Shown: positions 34,950 through 44,568 of the stretch, in pieces
How the letters are laid out: each line of letters opens with the position of its first letter
Numbering within the stretch: the stretch's first letter is position 1
Source: Clostridium estertheticum
GTDB taxonomy: Bacteria > Bacillota > Clostridia > Clostridiales > Clostridiaceae
NCBI RefSeq assembly: GCF_011065935.2
Contig: NZ_JAAMNH020000001.1
Span: 2,377,001-2,441,000 of the forward strand
Reading direction: 5' to 3'
Length of the DNA: 64,000 nt
Position numbers and translations under genes: made by a program
The notes under the pieces: generated by a model
Databases searched by the model: none
Told to the model about the DNA's origin: nothing
What the model saw: the letters and a program-made list of their open reading frames with translations, nothing else

Positions 34950-36284
34950 GTGAAAAAAACCAAGGCAATCTTATCTATGCTGTTAACATGTGTTATGTTA
35001 GTGGCGATTACTGGGTGTTCAAGTAATAGTAAGCCAAGCAGTACTACTAAAGAAACCACTACTAAAGAAGTTGCAAACATAACATTCTGGCATTTGTGGA
35101 AGGGTGGAGAAGCGGATGAAATGCAAAAAGTTGTGGACGAATTTAATAAAACACATCCTCAAATTCATGTCAATCCACTATCAGGTACTACTTCGACCAA
35201 GCAATTAACAGCATTAACAGGTGGAAATCCACCTGATATTGGATATGTAATTGACTATACATTATCTAAGTGGGCAAGTGTAGGAGCTGTTGCGCCATTG
35301 GATGATATGATAAGTAAATACAAAATAGATAGCAAAAACTATCCAGATCCTGTTTGGAAATTAGGGAACTATGGTGGCAAACAGTATGCAATTCCTTATA
35401 CAATGGACTCCTATATGCTATATTACAACAAAGACATGTTAGCAGCGGCGGGAATTAAAGATCCACCAAAAACAATAAGCGAATTGAAGAAAGATGCATT
35501 ATTGTTGACTAAAAAAGATGCCAAGGGAGCCTATACACAGCTAGGATATGTATCTGATTTTCCATGGCTAGATGTTTTAAACATGTCCTTCGCATATGGT
35601 GAAAAGTTCTATGACTACAAAACTGACAAAGTTACATGTAACAGTAAAGAGAACATCGAGGCATTAAGCTTTAAGGTTGCATCTTATCAAAATCCCTATA
35701 ATGTAGCTGAGGTCAAAAAATTTAAGAGTGGATTTGGAGAATATGAGTCACCAAATAACCCATTCTTTCAGAAACAACTTGCATTTGATATTGAGGGAGA
35801 ATGGTTCACAACATTCCTTAAAAAGTACGCAAAGGACATAAATTACGGAATGGTTCCTATTCCATATCCAGATGGACATCCAGAGCTTAGTAATGGTGGA
35901 CAAATTCAAAGTGGTATGCTTTATGTATCAAAAGCATGTAAAAATAAAGATGCAGCCTATGAATTTATCAATTGGTTAACATCTGATTCTCCAAATATTA
36001 ACTTTTGTACAGCAAAGGGAAGTCTACCAGCATCCTTATCAGCAATTAATAGTCCAGAATTTACTACAAAAGCACCTGAATTAGTTCCATTTATTCAAAT
36101 AGTGAAGAGTGGGCATGCAAATGCACTTCCAGCTGTGCCTTTTACAAAGGAATACGTTAATGAACTGACATTGCAAGAACAAAAGGCTTATGATGGCGAA
36201 ATTACACCAACCCAAGCATTAGATAATGTTGCTAAAAAGATTCAACCAATGGCTGATGAATGGGTAAAGAGTAGAGAGAAATAA
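34950..36284 (+). CDS. Sugar ABC transporter substrate-binding lipoprotein
   Basis: A 444-residue family-1 extracellular solute-binding protein. The signal peptide ends VAITGC, giving a lipidated Cys23. The mature part opens NITFWHLWKGGEADEMQKVVDEFNKTHP, the standard start of MalE/UgpB-like binding proteins. Later blocks include YAIPYTMDSYMLYYNKDML and AYEFINWLTSD. It delivers an oligosaccharide to the two permeases downstream. GTG start with GAGGGGG upstream. A long hairpin after the gene probably lets it be made in excess over the permeases. Confidence 0.9.
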   Translation: MKKTKAILSMLLTCVMLVAITGCSSNSKPSSTTKETTTKEVANITFWHLWKGGEADEMQKVVDEFNKTHPQIHVNPLSGTTSTKQLTALTGGNPPDIGYVIDYTLSKWASVGAVAPLDDMISKYKIDSKNYPDPVWKLGNYGGKQYAIPYTMDSYMLYYNKDMLAAAGIKDPPKTISELKKDALLLTKKDAKGAYTQLGYVSDFPWLDVLNMSFAYGEKFYDYKTDKVTCNSKENIEALSFKVASYQNPYNVAEVKKFKSGFGEYESPNNPFFQKQLAFDIEGEWFTTFLKKYAKDINYGMVPIPYPDGHPELSNGGQIQSGMLYVSKACKNKDAAYEFINWLTSDSPNINFCTAKGSLPASLSAINSPEFTTKAPELVPFIQIVKSGHANALPAVPFTKEYVNELTLQEQKAYDGEITPTQALDNVAKKIQPMADEWVKSREK

Positions 36285-36295
36285 TAATATTACTT

Positions 36296-36366
36296 GCTAG
36301 TCAAGGGGTGAAGAGTGGCAATTGATTGATTTGTCAGAGTTTACATCCGTTGACTAGCAGTTTTTT
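36296..36366 (+). terminator. Leaky terminator between binding protein and permeases
   Basis: GCTAGTCAA and TTGACTAGC pair across a ~45-nt loop and are followed by AGTTTTTT. The operon continues, so this is best read as partial termination or mRNA 3'-end stabilisation. Confidence 0.5.
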
Positions 36367-36411
36367 AATAAACTCCTTGAATTAAAATCGTAAGGTAGGA
36401 GGATTGTAGAT

Positions 36412-37383
36412 ATGAAAGTAGAAATAAGTACAGTAGAAAAGTTGAATAAGGTACATAATCTACAAAGAAAACAAAAGAAGTATGACTTACAAAAAAACCA
36501 AAAAAAACTTGCACTGTTTTTTATGGCCCCCTGGATAATAGGATTTTTAGCTTTTAGTTTATACCCCATAATAGCTACAGGTTTTTATAGTTTTACAGAA
36601 TATAATTTATTTGATCCACCAAAATGGATTGGAATTGCAAATTTTAAGGACATGTTTCATAGTTCTGAATTTTATACCTCACTGTATAATACTCTTTATT
36701 ATGTGATTTTTGGAGTAGGTTTACAGTTGTTTGCAGCACTTATTACTGCTTTACTTTTAAATATGAAGGTAAAGGGGAGGGCATTTTATCGTGCAGTATA
36801 TTTTTTACCTTCTCTAATGCCTCCCGTAGCTGGGGCGCTCCTTTGGGTTTGGCTTTTAAACCCAAAATATGGACTAGTAAATGCAATCTTGGGATTCTTT
36901 AATTTAGGTCAACCTCTTTGGCTATCTTCTGCAGAATGGGCGAAACCAGCAGTTATTCTTATGTCCCTATGGGGTATTGGAAGTACTATGATAATTTACC
37001 TTGCAGGTCTTGGCGATATTCCATCCTCCTATTATGAAGCAGTTGAAATTGATGGAGGTGGTGTGTGGAGTAAATTTAGGCATGTTACATGGCCACTTCT
37101 TACACCAATTACACTATTTCAAATCATAAGTGGAGTTATTGCAGGGTTTAATGTATTTACACAATCCTTTATAATTAGCGCTGCAGGCTCTGGAAATAGT
37201 CCTATCGGAGGAATAAAGAACTCTCTTCTCTTCTATGCTGTTAATATCTATCAGCAGGCATTTTCATATTTGAAGTTTGGATATGCTAGTGCTCTTGCTT
37301 GGGTTATGTTATTAGTCATACTGCTTGTGACATTACTTATATTGAAAAGCTCTAAAAAATGGGTTTACTACGAGGGGGAATAA
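36412..37383 (+). CDS. Sugar ABC transporter permease, MalF-type
   Basis: A 323-residue inner-membrane permease, six segments after a Lys/Gln-rich cytoplasmic N-terminal tail (about 1-37). The EAA loop is EAVEIDGGGVWSKFRHVTWPLLTP (about 205-228), which docks on the ATPase. TAGGAGG precedes the ATG. It is followed after 3 bp by the second permease. No ATPase is encoded in the operon, so a shared MsmX-type ATPase must be supplied elsewhere (inference). Confidence 0.92.
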   Translation: MKVEISTVEKLNKVHNLQRKQKKYDLQKNQKKLALFFMAPWIIGFLAFSLYPIIATGFYSFTEYNLFDPPKWIGIANFKDMFHSSEFYTSLYNTLYYVIFGVGLQLFAALITALLLNMKVKGRAFYRAVYFLPSLMPPVAGALLWVWLLNPKYGLVNAILGFFNLGQPLWLSSAEWAKPAVILMSLWGIGSTMIIYLAGLGDIPSSYYEAVEIDGGGVWSKFRHVTWPLLTPITLFQIISGVIAGFNVFTQSFIISAAGSGNSPIGGIKNSLLFYAVNIYQQAFSYLKFGYASALAWVMLLVILLVTLLILKSSKKWVYYEGE

Positions 37384-37386
37384 TAA

Positions 37387-38214
37387 ATGGTTGTTTCAAA
37401 AAGAAAAAAGATTTTATCTTATGTAATATTGATAGCAATTGGGATGTTTTTTATTTTCCCATTCATATGGCTTGTAGATACATCATTAAAAAGTGATACA
37501 CAAATTTTTATATTTCCTCCCCAATGGATTCCAAAGCCCTTGATGCTTAGTAATTATTCAAAGGCCCTTACAACAATTCCATTTATGCATTACGTTTGGA
37601 ACACTGTAAAAATTGTTATCTTTGCAGTAATGGGGAATGTGATTTCTGCGCCAATCATTGGATATGCCTTTTCAAAATTGCATTGGAAAGGGCGTGACAA
37701 AGTATTCATTCTGGTTTTAGCAACTATGATGTTGCCCTTCCAAATTACAATGATCCCACTTTACAGTTTGTATGTTAAAATTGGTTGGATAAATACTATA
37801 TTACCTTTAGTTGTTCCCGATTTTTTTGGAAAAGCATTTTTTATTTTTCTCATGAGGCAATTTTTTATGACAATCCCTGAGGACTTATCAGAGGCTGCAA
37901 GAATTGATGGAGCTTCAGAGCTTCGAATTTTTTCTCAAGTTATTTTACCCCTTGCTAAACCAGCTGTTGTTACCGTTGGACTTTTTGCATTCATCTGGTC
38001 GTGGACAGATTTTATGGGACCACTTATTTATTTGACAGACAGTAGTAATTGGACTATTTCCCTCGGACTTAGCCAGTTTACGTCCAGTCATGGATTAGAT
38101 TGGGCTCTACTAATGGCGGGTTCTGCAATGTTTATGCTGCCAATGATTATTTTGTTCTTCCTAATGCAGAAGGTATTTATTGAAGGAATTACAATGTCTG
38201 GATTGAAGCAATAA
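37387..38214 (+). CDS. Sugar ABC transporter permease, MalG-type
   Basis: A 275-residue permease with six segments. The EAA loop is EAARIDGASELRIFSQVILPLAKP (about 169-192). It pairs with the MalF-type protein at 36412. GAGGGGGAA lies just upstream of the ATG, inside the previous gene's end. The ROK regulator gene follows 80 bp later. Confidence 0.92.
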   Translation: MVVSKRKKILSYVILIAIGMFFIFPFIWLVDTSLKSDTQIFIFPPQWIPKPLMLSNYSKALTTIPFMHYVWNTVKIVIFAVMGNVISAPIIGYAFSKLHWKGRDKVFILVLATMMLPFQITMIPLYSLYVKIGWINTILPLVVPDFFGKAFFIFLMRQFFMTIPEDLSEAARIDGASELRIFSQVILPLAKPAVVTVGLFAFIWSWTDFMGPLIYLTDSSNWTISLGLSQFTSSHGLDWALLMAGSAMFMLPMIILFFLMQKVFIEGITMSGLKQ

Positions 38215-38294
38215 TAGATAACTTAGTAGAAAAGTTACTAAAGACAATTTTTATAAACATAAGATAGCAATGTATTTATGAGGAGTGGAGTTAT

Positions 38295-39458
38295 TTGAAA
38301 ATTTTAGTAAAACATGATCAGGAATATATGAAGAAACTTAATAAAACTATGGTTCTTAAAATAATTAGAAATAAAGGGCCTATATCAAGAGCCAGTATTG
38401 CTAGATTAACAAGTATGAGTCCAACCTCAATTAGTCGGATTGTATCTGAGCTGAGCAATATAGGATTAGTGTATGAAACAGAGCCTTATTCAGAGGGTGT
38501 AGGGAGAAAAGCTACACTTTTGAGTATATACCCTGATTCAATAGCTACTATTGGAGTATATTTAAATAGAGATATTATAAGACTAGGCATTGTGAATTTT
38601 GTTGGAAAAATTATTTTTCAGAAAGAGTTTCAATATGATGCGTCAAAGCATTCTGCTTACGAAGTGGCCGACAAATTAGCATATATAATTATTAATTCAA
38701 TTGTGGAGCTAAAAATAAATACACCAAAAATTATCGGTGTGGGAATAGGAATGCCGGGAATCGTAGATACAAAAAATGGAAAAATAATTTTGTCCGCGCA
38801 ATTGGGCTGGAAAAACATAGATTTTGTTGAGCTGATAAATAAAAGAATTAATATGAAAACCTGTATTGATAATACAGTAAAGTTAAAGGCTCTAGCAGAA
38901 AGTATTTATGGTGTAGCCAAGAGTTCGCCGAAACTTGCAATGATTAGTATAGGAAGCGGTGTAGGCTCGGCATTGGTAATGGATGGACATGTTTTAAGGG
39001 GGGAAAGCAATATTGCAGGTGAAGTGGGGCATACCATTGTTGATCCCGATGGAATGCTGTGTGAATGTGGTAGACGGGGGTGCCTTCAAACTTATATTGC
39101 AGAGAGTGCACTACTTACTGAAGCAAATAAAGTCCATAAGATTAATAATATTGGAGAAATTTTCGAATGTGCAACAAATGGCGAAAATTGGGCGATTAGT
39201 ATATTAGAGCGCGCCGCAATGTATATTGCCATATTAATTAATAATGTAGCTTGCATGTACAGTCCAGATACGATTATACTTAGCGGACGTTTAATTGAAC
39301 AATATCCTATGATGATTGAACTAGTTGAGAAGAGGCGTTCCTTGATTTGGGAACCTTTTAAAGGCACCTTTAATCTTGTGTATTCGCAGTTAAAAAAAGA
39401 ATCAGTAATTATTGGGGCCGCTACACTAGCTTTAAATGAATTTTTAAATTTAGAATAA
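38295..39458 (+). CDS. ROK-family transcriptional regulator (NagC/XylR-like)
   Basis: A 387-residue regulator. The N-terminal helix-turn-helix (NKGPISRASIARLTSMSPTSISRIVSEL, about 29-56) is followed by a ROK sugar-kinase-like sensor with IGVGIGMPGIVD and GEVGHTIVDPDGMLCECGRRGCLQTY, where the Cys residues form the ROK zinc site. It likely senses a sugar from the adjacent ABC importer. Start: TTG at 38295 with AGGAG 9 bases upstream; an ATG at 38328 is an alternative. Confidence 0.88.
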   Translation: MKILVKHDQEYMKKLNKTMVLKIIRNKGPISRASIARLTSMSPTSISRIVSELSNIGLVYETEPYSEGVGRKATLLSIYPDSIATIGVYLNRDIIRLGIVNFVGKIIFQKEFQYDASKHSAYEVADKLAYIIINSIVELKINTPKIIGVGIGMPGIVDTKNGKIILSAQLGWKNIDFVELINKRINMKTCIDNTVKLKALAESIYGVAKSSPKLAMISIGSGVGSALVMDGHVLRGESNIAGEVGHTIVDPDGMLCECGRRGCLQTYIAESALLTEANKVHKINNIGEIFECATNGENWAISILERAAMYIAILINNVACMYSPDTIILSGRLIEQYPMMIELVEKRRSLIWEPFKGTFNLVYSQLKKESVIIGAATLALNEFLNLE

Positions 39459-39517
39459 TGTTTTAAAAATCAAAAGTTACGTTTCACATTTAATATAAAA
39501 TTTATAGGAGGAATTTT

Positions 39518-40963
39518 GTGATAGGTGTAAATAATAAACAAAACTGTGATTTTAAGATTGTGTATGTTTATGAGAAACCTGCAGATAGTAAAAACAATAA
39601 TAATGAGCATATTCCAGCTGGTATTGAAAAAATATTTGATTGTAGTTATAAGAGTTGCTTTCCTTATGTTAATGGAATAAAAGATAATGCTATATTATAT
39701 GTAGGCCTGGGGGAATGTTCTAGCTTTAAGCTTACAAAGATTAAAGATATAGTAGCTTATAGTATAAAGCAGCTTAAAAAATATAAGGCTAAAAATGTTG
39801 CTATTGATTTATCACTATTTTTAAAGGAATTTGGAATATACTGCATAGGGGAAGTGGTTTTGGGCATAAGGCTCGGACTCTATAACTTTAAGGGCTATAC
39901 TACTTCAAAGGAAAAAACGGATTATGATGTATTTCTTAAAGGATATTCGCAGGAAGAGGAATATATAATAAATGTGGAGAAAAACCTTGCACTGAATCTT
40001 TCCGAAGGGGTTATTTTAGCTAGGAACCTAGTGAATACTCCTGCAAATAGACTTACACCTATTATTATGGCTGAAAATATAAGAAAATTAGGGGAAGATG
40101 CAGGTTTTCAGGTAGAGATTTTTGATGAAAAATATATAGTAGAGAATGGAATGGATGCTTTTTATACTGTGGGAGGAAGTAGCGGAAACCCTCCAAGGCT
40201 CATAATAGCTAGATATTTTGGAGATGATGAAAGTGAGGATATTACTGCTTTAGTAGGCAAAGGAGTTACTTGCGATACTGGTGGCTATTGCCTAAAACCC
40301 GGAAGTTCCATGGCTGGGATTAAGGGTGATATGGCAGGAGCTGCTGCTGTTATAGGGACGATTTATGCCTTAGCCAAAAATAAAGTGAAGGCAAATGTGG
40401 TGGTGGTTATACCTGCATGTGAAAATAGAGTATCCAGAGAAAGCTTTATTCCTGGAGATGTAATTAATTCTATGTCGGGAAAAACTATTGAGATTTTAAA
40501 CACCGATGCTGAAGGAAGATTAATACTGGCGGATGCGATAACCTATGCACTGCAAAAGGAAAAGGCAGGAAAGGTTATTGATATAGCTACCTTAACGGGT
40601 GCTGTGGTTAATGCTTTAGGTTTTAACACTGCTGGAGTTTTAACTAATAATAAAGAGTTCTATCAGGAATTTAAAAAGGGCTACAAAAAGTCTGGAGAGC
40701 AATACTTTCAGTTCCCAATTTATGATGAATATAGGGACATGATTAAAAGTGATATAGCAGATGTAAAAAATGTGGGTAAAAATTATTGTGGTACCATAAC
40801 AGCAGGTTTATTTATAGAAAAATTTGTTGAGGATACACCTTGGATACATTTAGATATTGCAGGTACTGCTTGGCTAGAGACACCTCTTTATGAATATCAA
40901 GCAACAGGTGCTACAGGAGCAGGTGTAACATCTATGTATCACTTATTTTCAGAAAGGAAGTAA
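39518..40963 (+). CDS. pepA: Leucyl aminopeptidase (peptidase M17)
   Basis: A 481-residue cytoplasmic metallo-aminopeptidase. The divergent N-terminal domain is followed by the catalytic half. Its markers are LVGKGVTCDTGGYCLKPGSSMAGIKGDMAGAAAV (metal ligands Lys and Asp, about 244-278) and the signature NTDAEGRLILADA (about 328-340), with Arg in the bicarbonate site. It releases N-terminal residues from peptides with two divalent metals. GTG start with TAGGAGG. CutC begins 5 bp downstream, so it is in the same operon. Confidence 0.9.
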   Translation: MIGVNNKQNCDFKIVYVYEKPADSKNNNNEHIPAGIEKIFDCSYKSCFPYVNGIKDNAILYVGLGECSSFKLTKIKDIVAYSIKQLKKYKAKNVAIDLSLFLKEFGIYCIGEVVLGIRLGLYNFKGYTTSKEKTDYDVFLKGYSQEEEYIINVEKNLALNLSEGVILARNLVNTPANRLTPIIMAENIRKLGEDAGFQVEIFDEKYIVENGMDAFYTVGGSSGNPPRLIIARYFGDDESEDITALVGKGVTCDTGGYCLKPGSSMAGIKGDMAGAAAVIGTIYALAKNKVKANVVVVIPACENRVSRESFIPGDVINSMSGKTIEILNTDAEGRLILADAITYALQKEKAGKVIDIATLTGAVVNALGFNTAGVLTNNKEFYQEFKKGYKKSGEQYFQFPIYDEYRDMIKSDIADVKNVGKNYCGTITAGLFIEKFVEDTPWIHLDIAGTAWLETPLYEYQATGATGAGVTSMYHLFSERK

Positions 40964-40968
40964 CTATT

Positions 40969-41733
40969 ATGTCATTTGTTTTAGAAGTTTGTGTGGATTC
41001 TGTAGAATCGGCAATGGAAGCAGTAGAAGGTGGAGCAAATCGCCTAGAGCTTTGCTGTGACCTAATTATTGGAGGTACTACACCTAATATAAACTTATTC
41101 AAATTAATAAAAGAAAAAACCAATATAAAAATGAATGTTTTAATTAGACCTAGATATGGTAATTTTCGTTATACAGAAAATGAATTTGAAATAATGAAAA
41201 GAGATATAAAAATGTTTAAAAAAGCTGGTGCCCACGGAGTAGTCATAGGAATGTTAAAACCAGATGGAACATTGGATATAGATAGAATGAAAGAGCTTAT
41301 AGCAGAGGCAGAAGGAATGTATATAACCCTTCATCGGGCCTTTGATGTGTGCAGAGATCCTTTTGCTACATTAGAACAAGCTAAGAAGTTAGGAATTAAT
41401 TCTATTTTAACCTCGGGTCAGAAAAACGATTGTACGCAAGGTAGAGAGCTTTTAAAAGAACTGGTGGAAAAATCAGAACACAAGATAGAAATTCTCATAG
41501 GAAGTGGCTTAAATTCAAGTAATGTAGAAGATGTAATAAGCTACACTAAATCCTGTGCGGTTCATACTTCTGGAAAGATGGAGGTTGAAAGTGATATGAA
41601 ATATAGAAGGGAAGATATAAGCATGGGATTTCCCATACTTAGTGAATATGTGATTCTAAGAACTCAAAGTGAAGAAATAGCAAAGATTAGAGAAATTTTG
41701 GAGAAGTTTCAGCTAAAATTGACAAGTAAATAA
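40969..41733 (+). CDS. cutC: CutC family protein
   Basis: A 254-residue TIM-barrel protein of the CutC family, historically named for copper tolerance although its biochemical role is unsettled. Signatures are LEVCVDSVESAMEAVEGGANRLELC (about 4-28), IRPRYGNFRYTENEF and HRAFDVCRDP (about 122-131). It is followed 40 bp later by the transglutaminase-fold protein and preceded by M17, suggesting a job in glycan or glycopeptide metabolism rather than metal handling (inference). Confidence 0.9.
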   Translation: MSFVLEVCVDSVESAMEAVEGGANRLELCCDLIIGGTTPNINLFKLIKEKTNIKMNVLIRPRYGNFRYTENEFEIMKRDIKMFKKAGAHGVVIGMLKPDGTLDIDRMKELIAEAEGMYITLHRAFDVCRDPFATLEQAKKLGINSILTSGQKNDCTQGRELLKELVEKSEHKIEILIGSGLNSSNVEDVISYTKSCAVHTSGKMEVESDMKYRREDISMGFPILSEYVILRTQSEEIAKIREILEKFQLKLTSK

Positions 41734-41773
41734 TTGTTGGGATAGGTATAGAATATGTTAAAGCAGGTGAAAC

Positions 41774-44368
41774 GTGGTATATACAGATGAAGTAAAACAA
41801 TATGTAAATTCTGGATTTATAGAGGTGCTAGACTTATTTGGCTATAAAAAAGATGATATACTTTATAAGCTTTCTTTATGCACAGAAGAGGAAAGGTTTT
41901 TAATGGAATACTTATATTCTACAATGCCTTTAAGTGATATCACAAATTATGATTTTGAACTTTTTTATGAATATGTTAAACATGCTATCTTTTTAAGGGG
42001 AAATACAGCTTGGGGGGCTACAATTCCTGAGGATATTTTCTTGAATTATGTGCTTCACTATCGTATTAATAATGAGGCTATAGAAAATTGCAGAAAAATA
42101 TTTTATGATTTACTATATCATAGATTAGAAAATAAAAGCATATATCAGGCGGTTTTAGAAGTTAACTATTGGTGTGCTGAGAATGTAACATATAATTCAA
42201 CGGATGAAAGGACAGCGTCGCCTCTCGCTGTATTAAAATGTGCATATGGACGATGTGGAGAAGAAGCTACGTTTACAGTTACGGCTCTTCGAAGTGTGGG
42301 AATACCAGCTAGGCAGATATACACTCCAAGATGGGCTCATTGTGATGATAATCATGCGTGGGTAGAGGTATGGTGTGATGGGAAGTGGAATTATCTCGGG
42401 GCATGCGAGCCAGAACCAGTGCTAGGCAAAGGGTGGTTTACCTCAGCAGCGTCTAGAGCCATGGTTATCCACAGTAGAGTATTTTCCAGTTATTTTAAAA
42501 ATGAGGATGTAATCTCAAAGAATAAGGCAGTAATCACTATTAGCAATATCAGCAGATATGCTGATTCAAAAGCTTTTTATGTGAAGGTTATAAATTCGAA
42601 AAGTGAACCTGTAGAAGGTGTAGGAGTGAGATTTGAAATACTTAATTATTCTGAATTTACACCTATAGCAAGATTATGTACAGATGAAAAAGGACAAGCC
42701 CACATAAATATTGGACTTGGTGTAATAGCTATTCATGTGGTAAAGGATGATAGATTTATATGCAGAATAGTTGATACAAAAGTTTCAGCGGAAATTATAT
42801 TCAATATTGATGATGCAGTAGATTATGAAGAGGAAATGCAAGGACTAGACATTGATATAGTACCTCCATCTGACAAAATGGTTTTGGCGCGTTACATAAC
42901 TGAAGAAGAAAAAATTACACATAAAAAGAGATTTGAATATTGCAATACAGTTAGAGAAGAAAAGATCAATAAAATTGTAGCCATAATAGAAAAAGCCCCG
43001 TATTTAGGTAAATATGATTCTGAAATTAGAAATATACTATTAAGTTCTATGGGAAACTATAAGTCAATATTAGAATTTTTAAATTACCACCATAATGATG
43101 AGGAACTAAAAAAGAGAATAAATTTATTAATGTGTTTATCAGTGAAGGATTATGTAGACAGCGAATGTAGCGTACTAAATTCCCACATTAATAATACTAC
43201 CGGTTTTGAGGCGAATTATCCTGAAGAAATATATTTTAAATATGTACTTTGTCCAAGAATTTATATGGAAAAAATCACTGATTTCAGGAAGTTTATTATT
43301 AACTATTTTGCTAGTGAGTTAAAAGATAAATTTATAAAAAGTCCTAGGAAGGTATGGAATTATATTAAAGAGTGTATTACAGAACTTCCAGAGCGTGAAT
43401 ATGAGGAGTTATATGCTACCCCTGCAGAGGTAATTAAAATAGGGAGGGGAAGCCTTATGTCTAAAAAGATTTTGTTTGTTGCTGTATGCAGAAGTTTAGG
43501 TATACCTGCTAGGATTAATAGTAGTGATTTATCTATAGAATATTATAAATATTGTAATGAAAGTAACGGGAGCTTTATAAAGGTAGAGGATAAATATAAC
43601 TCAGTAAATTCACATATTTTAATTGTTAATTCCAGTAAGGCAAAGCTTACGTACTATCAGAATTGGACTATTGCATTGCTAGAAAATGGAGTTTATAGAA
43701 CCCTTGTTTTAGATGTGGATATATTAGAGGGTAATAAGGCGAGTATTAGTGTTGCTTCTGGGCATTATAGAATTTTAACCTCCAACAGATTACCTAATGG
43801 GAGTATATTTGCAGTGAAGTATACTTTTGAAGTTAAGCTTAAGGAGACAAAAGCTATAAATATAAAATTGAGAAATGCAAAAATTTCAGATATGCTAGAG
43901 AATTATGAGCTTCAAGATTTTAATCTTAGGGATATTAATAGAAATGTAGTACATGCCTCTGATTTAATTAAAGATGAAAAAAATATCATTATATGGATAG
44001 AGGAAGGTAAAGAACCTACTGAACATATCTTAAATGAAATGATAGAAATGCATCAAGATTATATAGATATAAAGGGAGAAATTATATTTGTTTTAAGAGA
44101 TACTTTTGCAAAGCAGAATAAAACATTGCAAAGAGTATATGATCTAATCCCAAGTATAAAAACTTATTTTGATGACTTTTCCGAAAATATAGCTACCATA
44201 GCTAGAAGAATGTATTTGGATCCAGATAAACTTCCACTAGTGCTTATTTCTAATAATTGTAATAACTCCTGTGATATTACTAATAATTGCATAAACATAA
44301 TCTATGCTTGCAGTGGATATAGTGTGGGCATAGGAGATATGCTAATTAAAATTATTAAGAGTAATTAA
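41774..44368 (+). CDS. Large protein with two transglutaminase-fold modules
   Basis: An 864-residue cytoplasmic-looking protein (no signal peptide). Module 1 has a transglutaminase/PNGase-like core: YGRCGEEATFTVTALRSVGIPARQ with Cys161, HAWVEVW with His194, and GACEPE, where Glu212 takes the usual Asp place. An Ig-like/carboxypeptidase-regulatory stretch follows (about 255-340). Module 2 (about 470-600) repeats module 1's helices (PEEIYFKYVLCPRI) and core (GRGSLMSKKILFVAVCRSLGIPAR) but lacks the Cys, so it is degenerate. A thioredoxin-like C-terminal part follows. GTG start, weak site. It may act on glycopeptides. Confidence 0.75.
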   Translation: MVYTDEVKQYVNSGFIEVLDLFGYKKDDILYKLSLCTEEERFLMEYLYSTMPLSDITNYDFELFYEYVKHAIFLRGNTAWGATIPEDIFLNYVLHYRINNEAIENCRKIFYDLLYHRLENKSIYQAVLEVNYWCAENVTYNSTDERTASPLAVLKCAYGRCGEEATFTVTALRSVGIPARQIYTPRWAHCDDNHAWVEVWCDGKWNYLGACEPEPVLGKGWFTSAASRAMVIHSRVFSSYFKNEDVISKNKAVITISNISRYADSKAFYVKVINSKSEPVEGVGVRFEILNYSEFTPIARLCTDEKGQAHINIGLGVIAIHVVKDDRFICRIVDTKVSAEIIFNIDDAVDYEEEMQGLDIDIVPPSDKMVLARYITEEEKITHKKRFEYCNTVREEKINKIVAIIEKAPYLGKYDSEIRNILLSSMGNYKSILEFLNYHHNDEELKKRINLLMCLSVKDYVDSECSVLNSHINNTTGFEANYPEEIYFKYVLCPRIYMEKITDFRKFIINYFASELKDKFIKSPRKVWNYIKECITELPEREYEELYATPAEVIKIGRGSLMSKKILFVAVCRSLGIPARINSSDLSIEYYKYCNESNGSFIKVEDKYNSVNSHILIVNSSKAKLTYYQNWTIALLENGVYRTLVLDVDILEGNKASISVASGHYRILTSNRLPNGSIFAVKYTFEVKLKETKAINIKLRNAKISDMLENYELQDFNLRDINRNVVHASDLIKDEKNIIIWIEEGKEPTEHILNEMIEMHQDYIDIKGEIIFVLRDTFAKQNKTLQRVYDLIPSIKTYFDDFSENIATIARRMYLDPDKLPLVLISNNCNNSCDITNNCINIIYACSGYSVGIGDMLIKIIKSN

Positions 44369-44423
44369 TTACAATCATGGGATAAATTCACATGGAGAGT
44401 AACTGTTATATTAAACTACAAAG

Positions 44424-44463
44424 AAAGCAGGAGTTTTAACGCTAACTCCTGCTTTTGATTTTT
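44424..44463 (+). terminator. Terminator of the sugar ABC operon
   Basis: AAAGCAGGAGTT and AACTCCTGCTTT pair perfectly (12 bp, 8-nt loop), followed by TTGATTTTT. Confidence 0.8.
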
Positions 44464-44568
44464 AACTATTTATGACTAATATAATAAATATGTCTTTTTC
44501 AGTTAATGGTTAAGTTAAAATGCATACGTATTTTAATTAATAGAAAAATAGTAATATCTATTAATTCT

